NCBI GenBank assembly: GCA_947359465.1
Contig: OX375878.1
Coordinates: forward strand, 88,634,377 to 88,698,376
Source: Metellina segmentata
Lineage: Eukaryota > Arthropoda > Arachnida > Araneae > Tetragnathidae
Direction of reading: 5' to 3'
Length of the DNA: 64,000 bases
Below the pieces are notes generated by a model. It saw nothing but the letters and a program-made list of their open reading frames with translations, was not told the DNA's origin and did not search any database. Positions within the stretch are counted from its first letter, which is position 1. Each line of letters opens with the position of its first letter. Positions 43,995 through 54,586 of the stretch are shown here, in pieces. Position numbers and translations under genes: made by a program.

Positions 43995-44475
43995 CCGTTT
44001 TAAACAAATAGCCCGTTGTGTTGCTCCAGTGCGGTGTTTATTAATTACCATTACTATCCGTTTTAAATATAATTTAAAAATTCAAATATATTTATTTTCA
44101 CTCTATTTTGTCCTATTTATTCTTCACTAATTCAAATCTCCAGTGCGATGTTAAATAATTACATTACCCCTCATTATTATCTGTTTTAAACATAATTCCA
44201 AAATTTAAATATATTTATTCACAATCTATTACTCTATTTATTCTATTTTTTTCTTCACAAATTCAAATCTCCAGTGCGATGTTAATTAATTACCATTACT
44301 ATTTCTATCCGTTTTAAACATAATTCCAAAATTTAAATCTATTTATTCACAATCTATTACTCTATTCTATTTTTTCTTCCCTAATTCAAATCTCTAGTGC
44401 GATGTTAATAAATTACCATTACCATTTCTATCCGTTTTAAGCAAAATTTAAAAATTCAAATCTATTTAAAAAAAT
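43995..44475. repeat. Tandem repeat of about 125 bp seeded by a SINE 3' end
   Basis: 43995-44056 holds the type B SINE terminus (AAATAGCCCGTTGTGTTGCT, CCAGTGCG). TCCGTTTTAAA then recurs at 44057, about 44180, 44308 and 44431. Each unit ends with TCCAGTGCGATGTTAA, the last bases of the SINE, so the SINE terminus is part of the repeated unit. Confidence 0.8.
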
Positions 44476-44714
44476 ACGGATAGTTTACTACAATTAGTAG
44501 AACCTATTTTTATATGAAACCGATATTTAATTATTATTGAAGTATAAAAACATTTTCAGGAAAATTGTGAGAGCAAGACAATTTAGAGATTTCACATACT
44601 TTGAAATTTGAGTTAAGACAATTTTACAAAGAAAACGAACTTCATTCATAATCACTCCAAGAACTCAAAATCGAATTTCGTATAGTCATTGTAGTAGTTT
44701 TGTCTTACTCCAGG

Positions 44715-45027
44715 GAGGGCCGTGGTCGCCCGTTTGGAAGAGTAGCGGATTAGCAACCGAAGGGTCGAGTTCGAAACTCGATCCAAGCAAAATCGGTCGG
44801 GTACAAGGGGGCTGCTGCACATTAAATCTGTCGTGGCCTCAAATGTCCTTCGGCAGGCGTGGTGAGGAAGTTTGGAGTGTGGGTTGATAGCTCAGATGTG
44901 ACCTCGTCATCTGACCATGGTTCAAAATTTCGTGGTTTTATCGGATCTTTCCCTTCGGGATTGTTCCCAGACAGTCACCAATGGCCCTTTGTGTTGCTAC
45001 ACTGCGACGTTGATTCAACTACCTACT
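44715..45027 (+). mobile_element. tRNA-derived SINE, type B, full length
   Basis: Head GGGCCGTGGTCGCCCGTTTG, box A-like segment, box B GTCGAGTTCGAAACTCG, body (TCAAATGTCCTTC, GAAGTTTGGAGTGTGGG, GACCTCGTCATCTGACC), 3' block TCGGATCTTTCCCTTCGGGA and GCCCTTTGTGTTGCTACACT, and tail TGATTCAACTACCTAC. Confidence 0.88.
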
Positions 45028-46174
45028 GAACAATAGAGATGTGTAAAGGTGAATGAAGGGATTATATGGATCAATATTTGAGCAGTGTATGGTACGTCAA
45101 AATGGTGCTGTCCGAAATAATCACGTATGGTTCGTCAAAATGGCGTTGAAAATTATTATCTGGACACTTGAATGATGTTTTTATTTTCCATAAAAAGTGA
45201 TTATTCTGGTCGCTTTTTCATTCCACAGTTAACCAATTCAAACTCCAGATAATTCTGCAAGTACCCGATATTTACAATGGATTGCAATTAATTATTGCCT
45301 TACAAAAATAGTTATTTTAATATGTAATTTTTTATTTACAAACAAATTGCGTTTTCTAAGACAAATTTACCTTCAAACATTTAAAAATAGATAAGCAATT
45401 TCGATCCAGTGTGCTAATGTCATTAAAATTCCCGCCTTAATTCTAAAATAAAGCAATACTTAGTAAAGTAATTATAAAATATTTTGTTACGCAATCAGCA
45501 GATCTGCTTTATTCTACTGAGAACTCACCTACTCGCCCTACTACGATGGAGCTCATTTCTAAATTAAAACATCAAAAGGAATATTCGCCAAGCATTATCA
45601 AAATTATATCATTATTGCATATTGTCTATGATGGCAATTGATTTAAAAATCTTAGTTTCGTTATCTAATTCATTACTTTCAATGTGCTCACGCTGCTTAG
45701 ATGAGAGGAAAGACTAGATATTCACTTCCGGTTACCATATATGGAAAAACGTACAGGAAACATCTGCAACAAAAGCACAAAGGATATCTACTATTCGCTG
45801 GCAAATCATTCTTGTATTCGACTCAGCCATTTTGTGAAGATGTTAAATATTTGATTCAGTTTGTAATAAATAACTTCTTTATTCACATTCAAGGAAAAAC
45901 ATTTTATTTTTTCATTTCTTATCTTAATATGAAGCATAAGTGAATAATGCATGCACGTAGTTTAGATAAAACTACTAGTTAGCATAAGTTATTTAGAAAG
46001 CAATTAGAATAACACAATTTTACTGATATTTAAACATAAAAACACATCACGAACGAACAAGAGGAAATATATTCACCCCCATTCATACTTACAAAAATTA
46101 CAATACAAAGATAGAAACAAGTTAGTTACTCAAGAACTTACAATAGAATTATGCACATAATCTAACACTACTTT
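45028..46174. other. No gene seen
   Basis: A short phrase ATGGTACGTCAAAATGG / ATGGTTCGTCAAAATGG is repeated at about 45090 and 45128. An 80-codon plus-strand frame (45701-45943) has no recognisable motif. Confidence 0.4.
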
Positions 46175-46325
46175 TGTGATAGATAAATTCTAGACAGATT
46201 AGAAAAATTCTAGATAGATTAGATAAATTCTATATAGATTAGATAAATTCTAGATCGATTAGATAAATTCAAGATCGATTAGATAAATTCTAGATCGATT
46301 AGATAAATTCTAGATAGACTATAAT
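46175..46325. repeat. 20-bp minisatellite (AGATAAATTCTAGATCGATT), about seven units
   Basis: Units vary at one or two positions (ACAG/ATAG/TCG). A longer phrase, ATAATCTAACACTA.TTTTTGTG, flanks the array on both sides (about 46158 and 46320), so the array lies inside a duplicated segment. Confidence 0.85.
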
Positions 46326-47514
46326 CTAACACTATTTTTTGTGATAGATTAAAAAACAAATAGTTCAGTAATTTTGTGACAATAAATAGATTTTTGTGAG
46401 GACGAAACATTTTTACAAACAATTACACAAATCTCACACAGAACCATACTAATATTACTTTTAATTTCATCTATATGTACAAACTCTACATAAGTTGTAT
46501 TGTGTGTGTGTTGAAGTTTCTTTCTCCAACAAAAACACCATAACAATATACTTCAAAAGACAATCATACGTTAATTCAAAATAAACTAACATATTTTTAA
46601 GAGCATTAAAATTTTTTTTTCCAATTTACGCACAATTTTTAGTTTTAGAATATTTAAGACAGATTTTTAGACTCGTTTTGTAACGATAAACTGTTTCCAA
46701 AACAATCATAAATGCATACAATTGAAGTACAGGATGATGGTTTGAGGTAAAATATGGCAAAACAGGAAAGGAGTTTGAGTCACTTAATATTATAAACCGC
46801 AAAGGCACACAAATTTCCTGTGATGAGGTGACAAAACTTGATGAGCCAAATTCCTTAATTTTTTAGTGTATTAATTTTCAATTTTGTTCAGCTGTGGAAA
46901 CATCGAATATTCATAAAATACAATTACCATCCCTCCTTTATCCTAAAGTTGTCATGCTATATTTTCCAGCTTCCTTTATTGGATCTGATCAGATTTAATC
47001 ATCAATGATGTTTGGAAAAAGAGTTTATAAAAACAGAAGAAACGCGTTGAAAGGGAATTAGAACTATGGTCGTATTGACAGCCAACACTACGCCATAAAC
47101 TATCAACCCTTTCTTGGCACGTTGCCAACTGCATATCGAAAGGATAACCCTTTTCTTTGTTTAAAGAGGAGCTCTATGCGTTCCTTCCGGGCACGTGACT
47201 GCGCTTTGGTCTTACTCAAGATGCTTATTCCACTAAACTCCACTCACCCACCTGTAACAAGCTTACATTTTGTCCGAGAAACAATCTAATATGAAAAACA
47301 ATGTTAAAAATAAGCGTACAACTCTAAGTGAAACTAAACTTATTTAGAGCAGACTCCTGATATTTTAGTAAGCTGTACTGCTTTATAGAGATTGGCCATA
47401 TTGTATTCATACTTTCATATCCCGATCATCGATATTTTGAATCCATCTACTGAAAGTGAATCAATTTCCTTTGAAGAACATCGTTCAACTATCGTGAATA
47501 GTGGGATAAGTATA
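46326..47514. other. No gene seen
   Basis: AT-rich. A less AT-rich patch at 47060-47270 contains no long open frame. Confidence 0.4.
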
Positions 47515-49094
47515 CCATTATAAAAGGAAGTGTTTTTTTTTCATGGCCGCAAAATCCTGACGATTCTATGGCACTTACAGGATTGAGATTTGGCACACAG
47601 GTAGTCCTAATTTTTTGCAATTTTTGGGTTGCGGCGAATTTTAAAATTCAATCTAGAAGATTTTTAAATGAATTTAATGAAATTTAATAATTATTGAATG
47701 CTACTACATAGTAGAGATCACATATTCTTAATTTATTGCTTTCATTTTCGTTTTGATTTAGATCGGAGGAATAATTTTTCAGCCAGACGATAAGAACAAA
47801 CAATCTCTTAACTGGAGTCAATTAGTTCTTTTTCAATCTCCTAGACCGTTAAAAGATAAGAGCAAAAATTTCAGTGGATTTGAAATCTGCGGAAAATTTC
47901 ACATCAGATCCATACCTAAAAATATGATTAAAAAATAACTTTTAAATTGAATATATCTTTTATATTTTCGCACGAGATTGTGACGTCACGGTAACTTTCC
48001 TTTTCCAAAAATAAACAAATTCATTTCGTACCGTTCGCGTTAAAAAAAATAATAATAATAATTACATTTCCTGTCCCATTTCCGCGAATGAGAGCAAGAA
48101 ATAAAAAAAAAAACCTGGATTGTTAAGCTTTTTTTTGTAAAATCGGAATCGCTAAAGATCGATTAAAAATTTCAACGGATCTGAAATCTGCGGAAAATTT
48201 CTCTTTAGATTGTTACCTAAAAATATAATTTTCTTTAAATAAATAATTCTTAAATTGAATATATCTTCACCGGATTTGAAATCTGCGGAAAATTTTACAC
48301 CAGTTTAAGGGGGTCCGGGACACAAAAATCGTCAAATTTTCGAATTTTTTTTTATTATTTTAAGAAATTATCTGTGTTTTTCTGCTTAAAATGACGTCTA
48401 TATCATGTTTCTATCTTAATTAGAACTACAGATTTAATAAATTTTTTGATGCGTTGTTTTGAAAATCTAACACTCTTGACAGGTGTTGTCATGACAACAA
48501 CATCTGTCTTTAAAACTTTAAATGCGTTTTTCTCCATGATATATTTTTTCAAGATTTCCTGTATTCAAATTGCTATAAGTCGAAAACCGATAAAGTTTAA
48601 GGGTTGAAATTTGGAATATATCTTTTTCAAACATTATACTTTAATTTCGATTCAGCAAATTTGAAACAAATATTTACTTTTAAAAATATGACTTTTTTTA
48701 AAAAAAAGTACTTTAAAATTTTCAAAGATTTTCATTCAAATATTTTTTATTTTTTATTAAATTAATATTTTTTAAATTGCTGAATCATAATTAAAGTTTA
48801 CAAATTTGTGAATAATTTACTGCAATAATTTTGAAAATTTATCAAGAATATTTTGAGTTTTAGCAATTTAAAATGACCCCTCTTTTTTTCAAAAAATTTT
48901 AATTTAAAATTTTTAAAAAACTTTAGGAACAATTTTGTGTTGTGATTTCGCTTATTAGATAGATGGGTAATCAGTACAAAAAAATTCAAAATTCTAAATT
49001 AATTTATAAAAAACTTTTTTTGATGTGTCCCGGACCCCCTTAATACCTTACATCACTGGCACGGTCAACGCCGGGCTAGCCACACAGCGGCTAG
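47515..49094 (+). mobile_element. Helitron-like repeat, family 2 (plus), interrupted copy
   Basis: Landmarks: CATTATAAAAGGAAGTG (start), GGCACTTACAGGATTGAG, ATTTGGCACACAGGTAGTCC, repeated GATTTGAAATCTGCGGAAAA, and a terminal GGCACGGTCAACGCCGGGCT, ending CTAG at 49091-49094 then T. The copy is split at 48305-49043 by a TTAA-flanked element. Non-coding. Confidence 0.55.
48305..49043. mobile_element. TTAA-flanked TIR element, 739 bp
   Basis: Begins TTAA then GGGGGTCCGGGACACA and ends with the exact inverse, TGTGTCCCGGACCCCC, then TTAA (49040-49043). Comparison with the uninterrupted paralogue at about 61709-61735 shows a single CTTAATAC at the insertion point, so the target was duplicated. Because TTAA is palindromic, a TA duplication with an A at the terminus is equally consistent, so the superfamily is open. 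The interior is extremely AT-rich and non-coding. Confidence 0.8.
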
Positions 49095-49404
49095 TAATAA
49101 ATAAAAGGTTCAGACAGTAAGATCCGAACCTATACTAAAGACGATCCTACACTAAAGACGCACTTCTACCTTTCTGGTACCAAATTGTGAGTGATTCAGC
49201 ATCTCTAAGGTAACAAGCGGATAAAAGTGCTTCAAGATTAGATCGCCTAGGTATCACACTGGAATCATTTGGGATAAGTATAGGATCGATCCGAGAGAGT
49301 CTGAATCGATTTTGGTCCGATACCCAGATTTCACCGAATGTGTATTTCTACGAGGGAATAATACGTTAATTCAAATGATTTCGACAAGCGGTGGTTTGAC
49401 AAAA
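49095..49404. other. No gene seen
   Basis: Unique-looking sequence with no frame or repeat recognised. Confidence 0.35.
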
Positions 49405-49710
49405 GGGCCGTGGTTGCCCAATTAGGAGAGTTAACAGATCAGTAACAGGAAGGTTGCGAGTTCCAAACACGATCCACCAAAGACGGTCGTGTACGCGACG
49501 GCTAATACACGTTGAGTCTGCCGTGATCTCAAATGTATTCACGTTGGATTGGTGTGGAAGTTTGGAGAGTGGGGTTCCAGCTCAGATGTTGACCTCGTCA
49601 TCTGATGGTTCAAAATTACGTTGTGTTGACCTCGAATCATTCCCTTTACGATTGATCATGGATTATCGCCGATTCTCCATTGTGTTGCTCCAGTGAGAGC
49701 CTACTACCTT
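49405..49710 (+). mobile_element. tRNA-derived SINE, type B, full length
   Basis: Head GGGCCGTGGTTGCCCAATTA, box B GCGAGTTCCAAACACG, CAAAGACGGTCGTGTACG, body (GTGTGGAAGTTTGGAGAGTG, GACCTCGTCATCTGATGG), 3' block ATTGTGTTGCTCCAGTGAGA and a CTACTACCTTTT tail. Confidence 0.85.
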
Positions 49711-50289
49711 TTAATACATTGTACTATACTTTACAGTTTTGCCAAGGAATTTCGAATCAATTGAGATTGGTTTTCTAAATTATAAATTATCTGGTTAATT
49801 TTTAAGTTCAAACTACTCTAGTCTTTCAATTTGTTAAACTTGTCATTGCCCTTTGAATCGAAGTTCAAATGAAAGGAAATGATCATTTTCCCAAATCCCT
49901 CTTGTAAAAGATATATTTGCACGATAATTTCCAAACAGGTGCTTTCTAACATGGCTTCCACTAAAGACAAAATTAAACAAATGCGGGCAGTCTCGATATA
50001 TGTTCAGCTTGTTTTCGGATCAATGGTTTAACTTACCACAGTTGAAGATTGACACAAATTATTTAAGGTAGTCATTAGGACAGAAACGGCTGAGTTGGTA
50101 CTGTTTCCCATGCGAAGTGAAAGACGGAAATAAATTTTAGCAGCAGAGTAGATGGGGGATTTGTACACTACTAAAGTCTAGAAAAACTTTTAAATTACTT
50201 AAAAAAATGTTAAGAAAATGTTTTTAAAGACTTTTAAATAACATGAAAAGGCGTTGTTAATTGTGGCACATTTTTCATTTTGAGATTTA
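49711..50289. other. No gene seen
   Basis: AT-rich, no recognised element. Confidence 0.4.
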
Positions 50290-50475
50290 TGGTTTAAAAC
50301 TACCCAGCAAGGTGTTTCGACGATGCAACTCGCTATTAGTAAAACTGACCAGATCGTGATTGACGAGATATCTCTCCATTAGAAGGAAACTGACCGGATC
50401 TTGGTCTTGTGATAAAAGTATTAACAGCATGTTTATGACGAGATACCTCGTCAAAATCACTTGGAGTGAATTTAC
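50290..50475. mobile_element. TTAA-MITE family, diverged copy
   Basis: CAGCAAGGTG (left, end-like), CTGACCAGATCGTGAT, GACGAGATATCTCTCC, GACCGGATCTTGGTCTTG and GACGAGATACCTCGTC. The order matches the MITE at 4743. Ends are too decayed for exact borders. Confidence 0.55.
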
Positions 50476-50559
50476 ATGAAAAGAAATTTGATCTGAAATA
50501 TTTAAATCATAATGCACATTTCCTAGTTTGCTATGCAAAGGAAGGATTTATAGTAGGGG

Positions 50560-50935
50560 AAGGTGGGGCGCTGTTCCATTCGATATAACCTTTCACTCAG
50601 AAATCAACTGACCTAATGTATGTCTCCTTCTTACGGGACACTGTATTGAAACACTATTAGAAAATGTGATATTTGTTACGTCATACGCAATTGAAGCACC
50701 ACCTGGGCAGCAATCGCTAGGTAAAGGCCTTGTACAGAGAGTGGAAAGCTAGTTTTGGTATTGCTACTTCAGAATTGTGTTGAACATTGGAGACTGTGAT
50801 CGGCGACCGAAGTGTGCGATCAATCTCGCCGTTGTGTACTCGTTTGTGGATAAATCAAGTGATTTTAGTCACCTGATCAGTGTATTGATTCCTTAGTGAA
50901 GTGAAATTACAATATTAAAAGAAACAGCGTGAAAG
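50560..50935 (+). promoter_or_regulatory. Possible promoter/5' UTR exon (speculative)
   Basis: A stretch of about 370 bp with balanced composition and no other copy in the window. It contains purine- and CG-containing sequence (GTGATCGGCGACCGAAGTG, CAATCTCGCCGTTGTG), few ATGs, and ends in a donor-like GTGAAAG then GTAATGG (about 50935). That resembles a non-coding first exon, but there is no TATA box or downstream exon to confirm it. It may equally be unrecognised repeat. Confidence 0.2.
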
Positions 50936-50979
50936 GTAATGGTAATGGTAACACATTAAATATCACGATAAAACTGCTT

Positions 50980-51005
50980 GTTATTATTATTATTATTATT
51001 ATTAT
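50980..51005. repeat. (TTA)n microsatellite
   Basis: About eight TTA units. Confidence 0.9.
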
Positions 51006-51527
51006 ATTGAGTTTTAAAACACAGGATGAATATGGCGAACATAAAACAACTCAGATACCAATATGACTAGAGCTAAAAACCTTGTTTTGGCTCATACACA
51101 AAACTTTAGTGGACTAACTATATTTATTGATATCGAATCAAATTGTTGTACTATCCTAAGTACACGAAGAATTAATGTAATATTCTAAGCACAAAATTTC
51201 CTGTTAAGGAACACTGGTGATATCCCATCGAGTCAAGAGATCGGACACCCTGAAGTTGATAACTTTCTTGATGTTAATTGTCTTTACATGCATAGAATCA
51301 CGGATTTCTCAGAATCTGTGAACTATAATTTTATAAATTTGTCTGGAATGAGACATAACATCACAACACATAAATACAAAGGAAAAAATTTAAGAACACT
51401 GCCTATGATATAAAACTGCAGCTAGAAACCATAAAAATTGCAATAATATGTGATAAGAAGAGTTCAGAAGAAAAAAATGAATAACTCAGATAAAAATTAA
51501 GGTGTATGAATTTAATATGGAATGTGG
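51006..51527. other. No gene seen
   Basis: AT-rich sequence without a recognised element. Confidence 0.4.
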
Positions 51528-51713
51528 TCACGCCTGACTTGTACACACATATCACAACGTGATTTCAAGCTGGTCATAATGTTGTTAACCACAGATTGGG
51601 GAATTAAGTGCCACTCCTCCAGCAATGCGGTCTTCAGAGAATTTATATCTCTAGGAGGTGGATGTCACCGAGCAACTGCTTTTCCAAGGTAGTCCCACAC
51701 GACACACGAAATC
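51528..51713 (-). pseudogene. Tc1-like transposase, C-terminal fragment
   Basis: Minus strand: VVWDYLGKAVAR, an in-frame TGA, then PPPRDINSLKTALLEEWHLI, PQSVVNNIMTSLKSRCDMC and stop TGA at 51528-51530. This matches the usual Tc1 C-terminus (VWD.LGR..A, PPP, L...L..EW..IPQ, SM..RC). It is a different Tc1 lineage from the copies at 33178 and 53181. No termini recognised. Confidence 0.75.
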
Positions 51714-51940
51714 ACTATAGTTTTTACGTATAAGCAGTGTTAAACTGACGAAAAACAATTATTTTCAATGGTAGAAGTAATCGATGATGCGAAGCTTAAT
51801 ACAAAATCTATCGACTTTATGAATTTCGTCAATACAAAACCATTTGATACGTTTCCAGTTCCTGTCTTAACCTTTAGACTACGGTCGGTACATCAGTTGT
51901 ACTTTGATCGTGCCAAGAAAGAATTTAGACTACTCTAGGA

Positions 51941-52973
51941 TAGAAATGCGACATCGACAACAAAACAACGATGTTCAAAATTAAAACATCGATGTTGGTA
52001 ATACATCGACCAAAAGCCATCGATGTTTTAAAACATCAGTATATTTAAACTCCCCCCCCATTTCTTAAATCAAGTTTAGTAACCACAAAAATTAATATTC
52101 GCGGGGGGGGGGGGGTTAATTTGGCATTTGCCGTGCTTATTAATTTAAAACTAAGATTTTTTAACTGTCAAAACAAGTTTAACAAAAATTAGTAAGAACA
52201 ATTAACGAATATTTTAATTTTAAAGTGAATACTATAAAAGAAAATAATATTTACAACAATTTGACATAGGTACTACCAACTATAAGTATAAACAGGAAGA
52301 TACATAACAATAATTATTGTCAGTTATTATTAATTATTTGTCAACTTATGGTAGAAACATAACAAACTTGTTTTTTATTTATTGTAAATAAAATATATTG
52401 AGGCCTATAGTTATTATATGCACCAATATTTGTTACTAACAGTTTGTAAAAAAAGAAGTTTGTTAACATTCTCCACCTTAGGCCGACTTCTTTTTTCGCT
52501 AACTATTCCACCAGTTAGGAAAAAAACTCTTTCTGATGGAACGGATGTCCCCATCACTGACAAATACTTAATTGCCCAGTTATTTTTTTTTTTAATTTTT
52601 GCTATGGTACTTTTTTAATCAAAAATACAACATCGACATCGTAAAAAATGTTAAAACATCGACGTTAAACAAACATCGCCTCCAATAAATCGATGGTGAA
52701 TACATCGATGTTATGAAAACATCGACATAAATGTCGCATCCCCACTTTTCAGACCCTTCACCCTTGACCACTTTGGTCTAAAAGTACATTTAATTCACTG
52801 ATTATGAAAATTATGCTACTTGGTTATTTTTTTAATTTTTATTCTTTTACTTTTTTTATTTAAAAATAAAACATAGACAAGTATAAACATCGATGTTACA
52901 AAAACATCGGCTCCAATACATCGATGTTTTTTATAAAACAACGATGTTTTGAAAACATCGATTCGCATCCCTA
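51941..52973 (-). mobile_element. hAT element, larger relative of the 416-883 MITE, with 8-bp TSD
   Basis: Left end TAGAAATGCGACATCGA and right end ...CGATTCGCATCCCTA, with perfect 8-bp direct repeats CTCTAGGA at 51933-51940 and 52974-52981. It has the same AACATCGATGTT-rich subterminal regions and the same CTTTTCAGACCCTTCAC block (near 52745) as the small copy. It retains a hAT transposase tail on the minus strand. A poly-G run of 14 lies at about 52103-52116. Confidence 0.9.
52414..52578 (-). pseudogene. hAT transposase C-terminal dimerisation domain fragment
   Basis: A 54-codon minus-strand remnant reading WAIKYLSVMGTSVPSERVFF, then LTGGIVSEKRSR and ENVNKLLFLQ, with stop TAA at 52414-52416. 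This is the signature of the hAT C-terminal dimerisation region (KYLS.P.TS.PSERVFS..G.I.S..R..L...NV..L.FL). The usual LSP after R is RPK here. The zinc-finger BED and catalytic domains are deleted. It identifies the superfamily independently of the termini. Confidence 0.88.
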
Positions 52974-53188
52974 CTCTAGGACATCAGTTGTACCTTGAAA
53001 GTTATAAGAATCGCGCCAGTTACACTCTAATAAAACAAGTATAAACATCGATGTTACAAAAACATCGGCTCCAATACATCGATGTTTTTTATAAAACAAC
53101 GATGTTTTGAAAACATCGATTCGCATCCCTTCTCTAGGACATCAGTTATACCTTGAAAGATATAAGAATCGCGCCAGTTACACTCTAT
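52877..53188. repeat. 158-bp tandem duplication spanning a hAT end and the start of Tc1
   Basis: Copies start at 52877 and 53035 (ACAAGTATAAACATCGATGT) and are nearly identical, running through the hAT right end, the CTCTAGGACATCAG flank and CGCGCCAGTTACACTCTA. The first copy ends with CACTCTA, the first bases of the Tc1 terminus at 53181. Confidence 0.92.
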
Positions 53189-54584
53189 AACAAAAAAATC
53201 GACGCACCAAGAAGGAGTTGTCCGATGGAGACAAAAATTGGTGGATTGGAAAATTATGTACAGAATTGAAGATGATTAAAATTTCTGAACAATTGAATGA
53301 TTTATTTCAGAGTTACAGTAACGAGCTCAATAAGGTGTTGACCCGCCTCTAGCCTGGATGCAAGCTGCCACACGGCGTGGCATAGACCGATAAAGTTACC
53401 GGATGGTCTCCTGCGGTATTTCTTGCCAAATTTGCTCCAATTGTCTGACTACGTCATTAACATTCCCTACCGGATGCAATCGTCTTCCCATCATATCCCA
53501 GACATGCTCGATGGGAGAGAGATCTGGTGATCTGGCTGGCCAAGGAAGTGTTTGACAAGCTTGAAGACAATTCATAGCAAGATGTGCCGTATGTGGTCTG
53601 GCATTGTCTTGTTGAAAAATAACCCCAGGGTACTGCGAAAGGAACGGTAGCAAAATAGGTCTCAGAATGTCGTCAACGTACCGCTGTGCAGTAAGTGTAT
53701 CTCTCATGACGACCAAAGGGGTACGGCTATCAAGGGAAATGGTACCCCAGACCATAACTCCTTGTTGAGAGCCCGTGTGGCGTGCAATAGTGAAAGCAGG
53801 ATCGGCACGCTGCCCTGGGCGTCTCCAGACACGTCTTCGATGATCGTCAGGACACAGTTGGAAGCGGGATTCGTCGCTAAAGATTATACGTCCCCAGTCA
53901 GCATCATTCCAGCCTGATCGAGCCAAGCACCACAGTAATCTGGCTCGACAGTGTGCAGGCGTGAGTGGCTGGTGGCGTAACGGTCTTTACGAGCGTAGAT
54001 TTCACTCTCAGCCGTCTGTGAATGGTCATGGTGGACAGTCGTGTGTGGGTCGCACGACTGATGGTTGATAGCGATGAATCAGGCGCTGTGACAGTTGATC
54101 TGACAATCCCTCTGTCCTCGCGATCTGTTGTGGCCCTACGTCGACCGCTACCATCATGACGCTGAAATCTGCCAATGTCCACCCACTCTAGCCAGCATCT
54201 TCTAAACGCCGCATAGCTTCGACTCACATGACGAGCGATTCTCCGATTTGCCCAACCTGCCTCTTTCAATCCAATGATACGACCTCTTTCAAACTCTGAA
54301 AGTTGATCGTAATGAGCTCGAATCCTGCGGCGAGGTATTTTTTCAGTCGTTGAAAGGTATCCTAAATCGCAATGCAGTAGAAATTTTTAACAACAGTTCA
54401 AGAACAACTCCTTATATACAAATGCTGGATGCGCAGTTCCGATGCGCTGGAGATCGCACTATTCATTCATTGGACACCAAATTTTAATCATTTTCATATT
54501 TGGTCAAAACATTTTTGCAAACGAAATTTTAAAGCAATCGGATGATTCCTTCTTGGTGCGTCGATTTTTTTTTGTTATAGAGTG
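53181..54584 (-). mobile_element. Tc1-like element (copy 2), 1404 bp
   Basis: Both ends begin CACTCTATAACAAAAAAA and continue CGACGCACCAAGAAGGA (inverted repeats of about 50 bp, right arm with two extra A). They are flanked by TA at 53179-53180 and 54585-54586. A single transposase gene runs on the minus strand. Confidence 0.94.
53327..54338 (-). pseudogene. Tc1-like transposase with mutated start, frameshift and premature stop
   Basis: The N-terminus reads PRRRIRAHYDQLSEFERGRI but the expected initiator codon is ATA (54336-54338) instead of ATG. HTH segments follow (GLKEAGWANRRIARHVSRSY; STMTIHRRL). The frame changes between about 53985 and 54010. The second half begins LTPAHCRARLLWC, then SGWNDADWGRIIFSDESRFQ (first D), FQQDNARPH (second D) and SPDLSPIEHVWD (E). 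I count 32 residues between the second D and E, two fewer than in the copy at 33305. A TAA at 53396-53398 interrupts the gene. The original C-terminus (SMPRRVAACIQARGG) continues to TGA at 53327-53329. Confidence 0.93.
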
Positions 54585-54586
54585 TA

